Below are positions 1-6,117 of a stretch of DNA of 7,819 nt, piece after piece (positions within the stretch are counted from its first letter, which is position 1; each line of letters begins with the position of its first letter). The notes beneath the pieces are model-generated. The model ran no database searches, was not told the origin of the DNA, and saw only the letters and a list, made by a program, of their open reading frames with translations. Source of the stretch: an uncultured Alphaproteobacteria bacterium (GTDB lineage Bacteria > Pseudomonadota > Alphaproteobacteria > Rhizobiales > Aestuariivirgaceae); the NCBI GenBank assembly GCA_937868035.1, contig CALMLK010000270.1, positions 1 to 7,819 on the forward strand. Direction: 5' to 3'. The position numbers and the translations under genes are program-made.

Positions 1-843
1 GGCGATGCCTTTGCGGCGCTGGGCTTCGACGAGGTTCATTTCGTGCTGGAACCCGTGGCCGCCGCCTTCTTCTACGCGCAACGCCTCACCGAACCTGCAA
101 CCGTTCTCGTCGGCGATTTCGGCGGCGGCACTTCCGACTTCTCCGTCATGCGTTTCGCGCCCGGCGAGGCGGCGCAGGCCCTGGCCCACGCGGGCGTCGG
201 TCTCGCCGGCGATACCTTCGACTACCGCATCATCGATGCCGTGGTGGCGCCGCAACTGGGCAAGCATGCCACCTACACCAGTTGGGGCAAGGAATTGCCG
301 ATCCCGCTGCATTACTTCACCAGCTTCGCGCGCTGGAACGAGCTCTCGATGATGAACCGCCCGCCGGTCATCAAGGCCCTGCAGGAATTCGCTAATGCCA
401 GCCCGCAGGCAAAACAGTTGGAGGCCTTCATTGCGCTGATCGAGAGCGGCGCGGTGTATCGCCTGTACCAGACCGTGGCTGCCGCCAAGGCCGAACTATC
501 CCACGCGGACAAGGCAGTGTTCGATTTCGCCGTGGAGGGTGTCGCGATCAAGCGCACCATCCGCCGCAAGGATTTCGAAAGCTGGATCGCCGAAGACCTG
601 GCGCGGCTGGACGCGGCCATCGCAACCGTGCTGGAGCGCGCGGGCCTTGGCGCCAGCGGCATCGACCGTGTGTTCCTGACCGGTGGCACCTCCCACGTTC
701 CCGCCGTGCGCGCCCTCTTCCACGCCCGCTTCGGCGAGGCCAAGGTGGAAGCAGGCGACGAACTCATCTCGATTGCGAAGGGCCTCGCCCTCATCGGCGC
801 GCGAGAAGATGCGGGGATGTGGGCCGTCAGCCCAGCCACCTGA
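1..843 (+). CDS. Hsp70-family chaperone-like ATPase, YegD type (C-terminal part, 5' end outside window)
   Basis: The reading frame is open from base 1, so the gene starts upstream; 280 residues are visible. Early in this part is the phosphate-binding loop DFGGGTSD (visible residues 39-46), preceded by LEPVAAAFFYA, both typical of the Hsp70/actin ATPase fold. Near the C-terminus is the adenosine-binding motif LTGGTSHVPAVR (226-237). The protein ends about 45 residues after that motif, so it has the nucleotide-binding domain but no substrate-binding domain. That architecture is known for the YegD-like branch and not for DnaK. It is therefore probably a cytoplasmic ATPase of unknown client; a chaperone role is inferred from the family. 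Its last 17 bases overlap the 3' end of the convergent dioxygenase gene. The Hsp70-family call is firm; the YegD subgroup is likely. Confidence 0.9.
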   Translation, partial: GDAFAALGFDEVHFVLEPVAAAFFYAQRLTEPATVLVGDFGGGTSDFSVMRFAPGEAAQALAHAGVGLAGDTFDYRIIDAVVAPQLGKHATYTSWGKELPIPLHYFTSFARWNELSMMNRPPVIKALQEFANASPQAKQLEAFIALIESGAVYRLYQTVAAAKAELSHADKAVFDFAVEGVAIKRTIRRKDFESWIAEDLARLDAAIATVLERAGLGASGIDRVFLTGGTSHVPAVRALFHARFGEAKVEAGDELISIAKGLALIGAREDAGMWAVSPAT

Positions 844-1615
844 TGCGGTTTTCGGTTTCCGGGCGGAAATAGGCGATCATGCGGCCGTGGGGCGAGGCGC
901 TGGCCTGTTCGCCCCAGGGTGCCACGCCGTGCACGGTGAAGCGATGGACGAGGGTCGCCTCACCCGGCTGCGCGGGAAGTTCGATGCGCGGGCATTCGTC
1001 GAAGACGCGGGCGCGGGCAGCCTGATAGAAGGCCGTCACATCCACATCGCCCCAGTCCTGTGGCGGCACAGGGGCGAAGGCGAGCCTGAACATCTGCTGC
1101 ATGATGACGTGCGATCCCGCCCATACCACGAGCGGTGCGGCGTCGGCACTCGCGGCCGTCAGCGGCAGGCCGAGGATGAAATCATGGAACTCCCGCATGT
1201 GGCGGCGCCGCGCCGGGCCTTCGCCGTGGAGGCCGTCCACATGGGCCGCGTCGCGGGCGCGGCGGAAACGGTGCTGCGTCTCGCTCTCGTCGGCGTCGCG
1301 CTGCGGATAACCGGGAAAGCAGGCCGAGACCTGCGCCTTGTGCCACGGCTGGATGAAGCCCAGTTCCTGCCGGACGAAATCAATGGCCTCACCCGCGAGT
1401 GCCGGCCCGCCGGGTACGGCGCCATCGCCATCATTGGGCAGCGCATCCACACCCACGAACCAGGTGCGCCCGTGCCGCCACCAATGGGCATGGGCCGGAT
1501 CGTCCAGCGCCGCAACGCCCGCCCGCGCCGCTGCCTCCACCCAGCGAGTCAACGCGGGTGACACCGAAAAGCGGAGGTAGCCCTGGGCATCGAAGGCGGT
1601 GCGCGGTGTGATCAT
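827..1615 (-). CDS. Phytanoyl-CoA dioxygenase (PhyH)-like Fe(II)/2-oxoglutarate oxygenase
   Basis: A 262-residue protein of the usual PhyH-family length. The facial triad can be picked out: His125 and Asp127 in AAHVDGLHGEG, and a distal His, most likely His229 in HRFTVHGVAPW. Arg245 in GRMIAYFRP fits the 2-oxoglutarate carboxylate-binding Arg that follows the distal His. The stretch around PLVVWAGSHVIMQ (161-173) resembles the conserved segment between the two iron-binding halves. Family knowledge predicts a soluble, iron-dependent oxygenase that hydroxylates a substrate while decarboxylating 2-oxoglutarate; the substrate cannot be read from the sequence, and bacterial members act on many small molecules. 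The ATG at 1615 has no clear Shine-Dalgarno sequence. The stop overlaps the Hsp70-like gene tail-to-tail, so the two are not in an operon. The family call rests on motif reading only. Confidence 0.75.
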   Translation of the reverse strand: MITPRTAFDAQGYLRFSVSPALTRWVEAAARAGVAALDDPAHAHWWRHGRTWFVGVDALPNDGDGAVPGGPALAGEAIDFVRQELGFIQPWHKAQVSACFPGYPQRDADESETQHRFRRARDAAHVDGLHGEGPARRRHMREFHDFILGLPLTAASADAAPLVVWAGSHVIMQQMFRLAFAPVPPQDWGDVDVTAFYQAARARVFDECPRIELPAQPGEATLVHRFTVHGVAPWGEQASASPHGRMIAYFRPETENRIRWLG

Positions 1616-1642
1616 TCTGGTGACGGTTTGACACGCATCAGT

Positions 1643-1659
1643 GCGGACTGCGAGTCCGC
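1643..1659. repeat. Perfect 7-bp inverted repeat (hairpin/operator) in a divergent spacer
   Basis: GCGGACT-GCG-AGTCCGC is a perfect 7-bp inverted repeat with a 3-nt loop; two flanking G/T wobble pairs could extend it in RNA. It lies in the 76-bp spacer between the divergent oxygenase and membrane-protein genes. It begins 10 bp after TTGACA (1628-1633), a perfect -35 hexamer on the plus strand, but no AT-rich -10 sits 16-18 bp downstream, because the hairpin occupies that place. It may be an operator, a leader hairpin or a copy of a dispersed chromosomal palindrome; the sequence alone does not decide. Confidence 0.5.
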
Positions 1660-1691
1660 GTGCGACATTTGCAAGTCATGGGAGGCATGAC

Positions 1692-2072
1692 ATGACCCAA
1701 CCGTTCCGCGCCCTGCTCTATGGCATCATCTCCTGGGCGGTGCCGCTTGCGATCTCCATTGGCTTTGTGGACCAGACGGGGCAGTTCCGCACCGACATCC
1801 GCCTCTTCAAGTCGGTGATGTTCGGGACCGCAACGGCTACCGCCGCAGTGCTGCTGGTGTCCTATTTCCGCCGCGTCTCGTCCGGATATCTGCGCGAGGG
1901 CCTGTTGCTGGGGCTGCTGTGGCTTACGATCAACCTCGTGCTGGACGTGGCCGTGCTTGTTCCCATGACCGGCATGAGCCTGCGGGAATATGCGGTCCAG
2001 ATCGGCTTCGGCTATCTCGCCATTCCGGTGATCACGCTGCTGGTGGGCAAGGTGCTTGAGCAGAAGACATAG
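1692..2072 (+). CDS. Small integral membrane protein with four predicted helices, function unknown
   Basis: A 126-residue hydrophobic protein. I chose the ATG at 1692 because GGAGG lies six bases upstream (1681-1685); an upstream GTG at 1641 in frame would add 17 polar residues running through the hairpin and has no such site. Four hydrophobic stretches suit membrane helices, at about residues 7-25, 40-58, 68-92 and 101-119, joined by short loops with arginines (DIRLFK, YFRR, SLREY). No catalytic or transporter motif is recognised and there is no cleavable signal peptide. It would sit in the inner membrane. Only 28 bp separate its stop from that of the convergent fpr gene, and its start faces the oxygenase gene, so it seems monocistronic. 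I do not recognise the family and assign no function. Confidence 0.75.
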   Translation: MTQPFRALLYGIISWAVPLAISIGFVDQTGQFRTDIRLFKSVMFGTATATAAVLLVSYFRRVSSGYLREGLLLGLLWLTINLVLDVAVLVPMTGMSLREYAVQIGFGYLAIPVITLLVGKVLEQKT

Positions 2073-2100
2073 TCGCCGCTCACCGCGCTGAGTTCGTGGT

Positions 2101-2925
2101 TCACCCGACGAAGGCGCGTTCGACGACGTAGGTGCCGGGGTCGGCGTTGGAGCCTTCGTGGAAGCCCATTGCATCCACGATGGTGCGGATGTCCTTCATG
2201 AAGGCCATCGAGCCACAGACCATGATGCGGTCAGACTCAGCATTGAGTGGCGCAATGCCCATCGCCTCGTAAAGCTCGCCCGTCTGGATGAGCGTGGTGA
2301 TGCGGCCCATGTGGGCTGTTTCTTCCCGCGTCGTGGAAGGGAAATAATGCAGGTGGCCTTGCGCCACTTCACCCACCAGCGGATCTTCCAGCGTGTTCTG
2401 CACCGTGTCGGCGGAATACTTCAGTTCATCGCGCTGGCGGCAGGTGTGCGTGACGACGACGTGCTCGAACTTCTCGTAGGTCTCGGGATCGCGGATGAGC
2501 GAGGCAAAGGGCGCAAAGCCGGTGCCGGTGGAAAAGCAGAAGAGGCGCTTGCCCGGCAGCAGCGCATCATTCACCAGCGTGCCCGTGGGCTTGGGCCGCA
2601 TGATGACGGTGTCGCCCACCTTGATCTTCTGCAGATGCTCGGTGAGGGGGCCACCCGGAACCTTGATGGAGAAGAACTCCAGTTCCTCATCCCAGGAGGG
2701 CGAGGCCACGGAATAGGCGCGCATCACGGGCTTCGGCGCATTGGGCAGGCCGATCATCACGAACTCGCCCGAGCGGAAACGGAACGACTGAGGCCGCGTG
2801 ATGCGGAAGCGGAACAGGCGGTCGGTATAGTGCTGGACCTCCGTCACTTTCTCGGCAAACACGCCATCCGGAATGAAGACCGGGGCAGCCGTGGAGGGAT
2901 CGGGAGCAAGGGCAGCGTCGTTCAT
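2101..2925 (-). CDS. fpr: Ferredoxin/flavodoxin-NADP+ reductase
   Basis: A FAD enzyme that moves electrons between NADPH and ferredoxin or flavodoxin in the cytoplasm, in bacteria often tied to oxidative-stress defence and iron-sulfur or P450 electron supply. Counting from the ATG used here (274 aa), the FAD-binding RAYS motif is at about residues 69-72, the NADP-binding GTGFAP at about 134-139, followed by SLIRDPETYEKF and THTCR, with VCGS further on. The protein ends VVERAFVG; the Ala-Phe-Val tail near the flavin is the known mark of the bacterial Azotobacter/Rhodobacter Fpr group, as opposed to plastid enzymes ending in Tyr. In-frame ATGs at 2961 and 2952 would add 12 or 9 residues; none of the three has a good ribosome binding site. 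2925 gives the N-terminal length I expect for rhizobial Fpr. Function is clear, the start uncertain. Confidence 0.93.
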   Translation of the reverse strand: MNDAALAPDPSTAAPVFIPDGVFAEKVTEVQHYTDRLFRFRITRPQSFRFRSGEFVMIGLPNAPKPVMRAYSVASPSWDEELEFFSIKVPGGPLTEHLQKIKVGDTVIMRPKPTGTLVNDALLPGKRLFCFSTGTGFAPFASLIRDPETYEKFEHVVVTHTCRQRDELKYSADTVQNTLEDPLVGEVAQGHLHYFPSTTREETAHMGRITTLIQTGELYEAMGIAPLNAESDRIMVCGSMAFMKDIRTIVDAMGFHEGSNADPGTYVVERAFVG

Positions 2926-2974
2926 GGTGGGCTCGAGGTTCAAGACAGTCATGGGGGCCATCGGCGGACTGATC

Positions 2975-2990
2975 GTTCGTTATAACGAAC
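2975..2990. promoter_or_regulatory. 16-bp perfect palindrome, probable operator of fpr
   Basis: GTTCGTTATAACGAAC equals its own reverse complement over all 16 bases. It covers the predicted -10 of fpr, a place where a bound dimer would block RNA polymerase, so a repressor site is the simplest reading. It also sits 51 bp before the divergent exonuclease-ligase operon and could influence both units. The cognate regulator is not identifiable here; no TetR-, MarR- or Rrf2-type gene is adjacent. Confidence 0.55.
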
Positions 2991-3006
2991 AGTCTCCTTA
3001 GGGCAA
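2979..3006 (-). promoter_or_regulatory. Predicted fpr promoter (-35 TTGCCC, -10 TATAAC)
   Basis: On the minus strand TTGCCC (3006-3001) is followed after exactly 16 bases by TATAAC (2984-2979), a good sigma-70-type pair. Transcription would begin near 2972, giving a leader of about 47 nt to the ATG at 2925, or about 10 nt to the ATG at 2961. The -10 hexamer lies inside the perfect palindrome 2975-2990. On the plus strand no -35-like hexamer is correctly spaced from the mirrored TATAAC, so I read the promoter only toward fpr. Confidence 0.55.
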
Positions 3007-3041
3007 CACCTAGTATCTCGCAAGCGCAAAAGCCATGGGCC

Positions 3042-4112
3042 ATGTCAGGGGCGAAAGGACGCGCCGTTGCGGCCCCGCCCGCTGCTGCCCATATTCCCGA
3101 AATGGCGCAAGGCTTTGAAACATGGCTCCGGCCCAACGACCGGGGCCTCCACTGCGTGCCGGGTGATTTTTATATCGACCCGCACGCCCCGGTGGAGCGC
3201 GCCATCATCACCCACGGCCATTCCGACCATGCCCGCCCCGGCAATGCCAAGGTGCTGGCAACGGCAGAAACCCTCGCCATCATGAAGGTGCGGCTGGGCG
3301 AAGGGGCTGGCCGCAGCCTGCAATCCCTGGCGCTCGGCGAACGGCTGCAGATGGGCGAGGTGACCGTGTGGCTGGCCCCTGCCGGACATGTGCTGGGCTC
3401 GGCCCAGGTGGTGATGGAATACAGGGGACAGCGTGCCGTCGTTTCCGGAGATTACAAGCGCCGCGCCGATGCAACATGCGTTGGCTTCGAGGTGGTGCCC
3501 TGCGATCTCTTCGTCACCGAGGCGACCTTCGCGCTCCCCGTCTTCGTGCATGAGAGCGATGCGCACGAGATGGCCAAGCTGATGACGTCGCTCGCCGCAT
3601 TTCCCGAACGCACCCACCAGATCGGTGCCTATGGCCTCGGCAAGTGCCAGCGCCTGGTCATGATGATGCGGCAGGCAGGGTTGGATGGTCCCGTCTGGCT
3701 GCATGGCGCGATGAAGCCGCTGTGCGATCTCTATGAGCGGCTCGGCATCGACCTCGGCGACCTCAGGCTGGTGAGCGACGCCACGGACAAACTCGCGGGG
3801 CAGGTGGTGATCTGTCCTCCCTCCACCATCGGCGACCGCTGGAGCCGCCGCTTCGCCGACCCCCTGCCCGCCTTCGCCTCGGGCTGGATGCGCATTCGCG
3901 CCCGCGCCCGCCAGCGCGGCGTGGAATTGCCCCTCATCATCTCCGATCATGCCGATTGGCCGGAACTGGTGCAGACCATCCACGATGTGGGCGCGGGCGA
4001 AATCTGGATCACCCATGGCCGCGATGACGCCCTCACCCTGCAATGCCAGGCCATGGGCCTGAAGGCCCGCGCACTGTCGCTTGTGGGCTTTGGCGAGGAG
4101 GATGGCGAATGA
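3042..4112 (+). CDS. Ligase-associated DNA exonuclease, metallo-beta-lactamase fold
   Basis: A 356-residue enzyme of the MBL-fold nuclease group related to SNM1 and CPSF73, predicted to trim DNA ends for the ligase encoded next to it. The metal-binding signature THGHSDHA holds His58, His60, Asp62 and His63. Other conserved elements are AGHVLGSAQV (His116), VSGDYKRR (Asp137), TEATFALP (Glu160), and the C-terminal ISDHADWPEL (His303) and WITHGR (His325), which together fit a two-metal active site. The ATG at 3042 gives a somewhat long N-terminus; the ATG at 3102, just before the conserved FETWLRPNDRGLHC segment, is an alternative, and neither has a clear ribosome binding site. The stop overlaps the ligase start as ATGA, so the two are translationally coupled. 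The family and partnership are well known; the exact biological substrate is not. Confidence 0.93.
   Translation: MSGAKGRAVAAPPAAAHIPEMAQGFETWLRPNDRGLHCVPGDFYIDPHAPVERAIITHGHSDHARPGNAKVLATAETLAIMKVRLGEGAGRSLQSLALGERLQMGEVTVWLAPAGHVLGSAQVVMEYRGQRAVVSGDYKRRADATCVGFEVVPCDLFVTEATFALPVFVHESDAHEMAKLMTSLAAFPERTHQIGAYGLGKCQRLVMMMRQAGLDGPVWLHGAMKPLCDLYERLGIDLGDLRLVSDATDKLAGQVVICPPSTIGDRWSRRFADPLPAFASGWMRIRARARQRGVELPLIISDHADWPELVQTIHDVGAGEIWITHGRDDALTLQCQAMGLKARALSLVGFGEEDGE
4095..4102 (+). promoter_or_regulatory. Ribosome binding site of the DNA ligase gene, inside the exonuclease gene
   Basis: GAGGAGGA sits six bases before the ATG at 4109, within the last codons of the exonuclease gene. This strong site decides the ligase start in favour of 4109; the in-frame ATG at 4043 lies deep inside the upstream gene and lacks one. 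Confidence 0.75.
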
Positions 4113-5680
4113 AAGCCTTCGCCACACTTCTGGACCGCCTGTCCTATACCCCGTCGCGCAATGGCAAGCTGGCGCTGATGGCGGAGTATTTCCAGCGCAC
4201 GCCGGACCCTGACCGCGGCTACGCCCTTGCCGCCCTCACCGATGGCCTGCCGTTTTCCTTTCCCGTGCGCCAGACCGTGCTGGAACTGGCCTCCGCCCAC
4301 ACCGACGCCGACCTGTTTCGCCTGAGCCGCGACTATGTGGGCGATACGGCGGAAACGCTGTCGCTGATCTGGCCCGACCGTGGCGCCGGAACACCGCCCA
4401 GCCTGGCGCAGGTGGTGGAGACGCTGGGCCTCACCGGCCGCAATGATCTCAAGGCAACGCTGGCGCAGTGGCTCGACACGCTGGATGTGAACGGGCGCTG
4501 GGCGTTGCTCAAGCTGGTGACGGGCGGCATGCGCACCGGCGTCTCGGCGCGCCTCGCCAAGACGGCGCTGGCCCAAGGCTTCGCCAAGCCCATCGAGGAC
4601 ATCGAGGAGGTCTGGCACGGGCTGGGCATGCCCTATGAACCGCTCTTCGCCTGGCTGCTGGGGAAGGCCGAGCGGCCTGACGTGAAGAACCTCCCCGTCT
4701 TCCGCCCGCTCATGCTGTCGCATCCGCTGGAGCAGGCAGACCGTGATGCCCTCGACCCTGCCAGTTACCAGATCGAATGGAAGTGGGACGGGATCCGCGT
4801 GCAGGTCTGTGCCCGCGGCGATGTGACGAAACTTTACTCGCGCTCCGGCGACGACATCACCGCGACCTTCCCGGAGTTCGCCAGCCTGCCCTTCAATGCC
4901 ACGCTCGATGGCGAGTTGCTGGTGGGGCGAGACGGCCATGTGGCGCCCTTCCAGGACTTGCAGCAGCGCCTGAACCGCAAGGCGGTGACGAAGAAGATGA
5001 TGGCCGACTATCCCGCCTTCATCCGGCTCTATGACCTGCTGGAAGCAGACGGCGAAGACCTCCGTGCACGGACCATGAGCGAACGGCGCGAGGTGCTGGA
5101 AGACTGGTTCGCCCGCGTGAAGCCGCCCCGCATGGACCTTTCGGCCATCGTGCCCGTGACCGGGCATGCGGAGTTGCAGGCGATCTGGTCTGGCACCCGC
5201 GAGGAAGGGATCGAGGGCCTGATGCTGAAGCGCAGGGATTCGGCCTACGTCTCCGGCCGTCCCAAGGGGCTGTGGTGGAAGTGGAAGCGCGAACCATTGG
5301 TCGCCGACTGCGTGATGATCTACGCCCAGCGCGGCTCGGGCAAGCGCTCGTCCTTCTATTCCGACTACACCTTTGCCGCCTGGGACGAGAGCAAGGCGCC
5401 GCGCGAACTCGTACCCGTGGGCAAGGCCTATTCCGGTTTCACCGACGAGGAACTGAAACGGCTCGATGCCTTCGTCCGCCACAACACCACCGAGCGCTTC
5501 GGCCCGGTGCGCCAGGTGAAACCGCAACTGGTGCTGGAAGTGGCCTTCGATGCCATCCAGCCCTCGGCCCGCCACAAGAGCGGCATTGCCATGCGCTTCC
5601 CCCGCATTTCCCGCATCCGCTGGGACAAGCCGGCAGACGAAGCGGATACGGTGCAGGGCCTGAAGAAGCTGATCGGATGA
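4109..5680 (+). CDS. ATP-dependent DNA ligase of the exonuclease-associated type
   Basis: A 523-residue ligase that seals nicks through an enzyme-AMP intermediate. Domain order: an alpha-helical DNA-binding domain (about 1-200, ending RPLMLSHP), the nucleotidyltransferase domain (about 215-395), and an OB-fold (about 396-523). Motif I is EWKWDGIR with Lys225 as the adenylated lysine; motif III is LDGELL (266-271), followed by RLYDLL (306-311); motif IV is EGLMLK (369-374); motif V is KWKRE (391-395); the C-terminal RFPRISRIRWDK (496-507) corresponds to motif VI. All catalytic elements are intact. This DBD-NTase-OB layout without a Ku-pathway polymerase or phosphoesterase domain separates it from LigD and from short LigC-type enzymes. 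In relatives an Lhr-like helicase and a metallophosphoesterase follow; here the gene is followed by a hairpin and a convergent gene. It would supplement the essential NAD-dependent LigA in repair. Confidence 0.95.
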   Translation: MKAFATLLDRLSYTPSRNGKLALMAEYFQRTPDPDRGYALAALTDGLPFSFPVRQTVLELASAHTDADLFRLSRDYVGDTAETLSLIWPDRGAGTPPSLAQVVETLGLTGRNDLKATLAQWLDTLDVNGRWALLKLVTGGMRTGVSARLAKTALAQGFAKPIEDIEEVWHGLGMPYEPLFAWLLGKAERPDVKNLPVFRPLMLSHPLEQADRDALDPASYQIEWKWDGIRVQVCARGDVTKLYSRSGDDITATFPEFASLPFNATLDGELLVGRDGHVAPFQDLQQRLNRKAVTKKMMADYPAFIRLYDLLEADGEDLRARTMSERREVLEDWFARVKPPRMDLSAIVPVTGHAELQAIWSGTREEGIEGLMLKRRDSAYVSGRPKGLWWKWKREPLVADCVMIYAQRGSGKRSSFYSDYTFAAWDESKAPRELVPVGKAYSGFTDEELKRLDAFVRHNTTERFGPVRQVKPQLVLEVAFDAIQPSARHKSGIAMRFPRISRIRWDKPADEADTVQGLKKLIG

Positions 5681-5730
5681 ACGGCAGGACGGGAGCTGGT
5701 GGCTGGCAAACACGCGCCCCCCTCTCCAAG

Positions 5731-5752
5731 ACTGGCCCTGAACTGGCCCTGA
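5731..5752. repeat. 11-bp tandem duplication after the ligase gene
   Basis: The 11-mer ACTGGCCCTGA occurs twice head to tail, with the first two bases of a third copy. It lies in the 134-bp convergent gap between the ligase and the small secreted-protein gene, is non-coding as far as I can see, and looks like simple slippage. Confidence 0.6.
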
Positions 5753-5772
5753 ACCGGAAACCTGCCCCATCA

Positions 5773-5794
5773 TGGCCCGCCTTCCGGCGGGCCA
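5773..5794. terminator. GC-rich hairpin between convergent genes, possible bidirectional terminator
   Basis: TGGCCCGCC-TTCC-GGCGGGCCA forms a perfect 9-bp stem with a 4-nt loop, 92 bp past the ligase stop and 20 bp beyond the stop of the convergent small-protein gene. Position and stability fit a transcription end for both. There is no run of T after the stem on either strand, so it is not a textbook intrinsic terminator and may instead stabilise 3' ends or work with Rho. Confidence 0.55.
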
Positions 5795-5814
5795 CTTAAG
5801 AGGGGATGACTTGC

Positions 5815-6021
5815 TTACCCCCGGCATTCCGCGTGTTCAGCGCGGTCGTGGGCATCGTCACACCCGCTGCCACCGGGGATGCGCTGCTTGCGGCGCGCTT
5901 CCTGGACAGTCGTGGCCTTGTCCGGCGTGACCACCGCTGCATCACTTGCAGGAGCAATGTTGGCGAAGGAAAGCCCCGTGCTGACGACAGTGAGGGCAAG
6001 GGCGGTGAGGATAATCTTCAT
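5815..6021 (-). CDS. Small secreted protein with two cysteines, function unknown
   Basis: A 68-residue protein. The ATG at 6021 is preceded by AAGGAG with a six-base spacer, a strong site that decides the start; longer in-frame versions reach to 6081. The first 20 residues form a clear Sec signal peptide: Lys2, a hydrophobic core IILTALALTVV, and a likely cleavage site after Ser-Phe-Ala20. The mature part, about 48 residues, is polar, with a basic patch EARRKQR (41-47) and the tail GSGCDDAHDRAEHAECRG, whose Cys54 and Cys66 could form a disulfide in the periplasm. No named domain is recognised. It lies 96 bp downstream of lysR on the same strand, so it could be read from its own promoter in that gap or from lysR. 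The start site and signal peptide make a real gene likely, though its length leaves doubt. Confidence 0.65.
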   Translation of the reverse strand: MKIILTALALTVVSTGLSFANIAPASDAAVVTPDKATTVQEARRKQRIPGGSGCDDAHDRAEHAECRG

Positions 6022-6117
6022 GGTTCTCTCCTTGGTAAAAACGCTGATCCCGCAGCGCCAGGAAAGGCATCTCATACTCACATTGTCAGCAGCCTGACCA
6101 AGGCCGTCAGCCCGATG

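Noticed and set aside
683..1561. Plus-strand open frame of 292 codons opposite the oxygenase gene
   Set aside because: It lies antisense to a protein with intact PhyH-like metal ligands, and its product has no recognisable domain.
2158..2985. Plus-strand open frame of 275 codons opposite fpr
   Set aside because: It is a shadow of the unmistakable ferredoxin-NADP reductase on the minus strand.
3045..4127. Minus-strand open frame of 360 codons opposite the exonuclease gene
   Set aside because: It is a mirror frame of the MBL-fold nuclease gene, with no motifs and biased composition.
3947..5827. Long minus-strand open frame of 626 codons opposite the exonuclease end and the ligase
   Set aside because: It is antisense to two genes with intact catalytic motifs. 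Its translation is rich in His, Arg, Gly and Gln with no recognisable domain, as expected for the mirror frame of GC-rich coding DNA.
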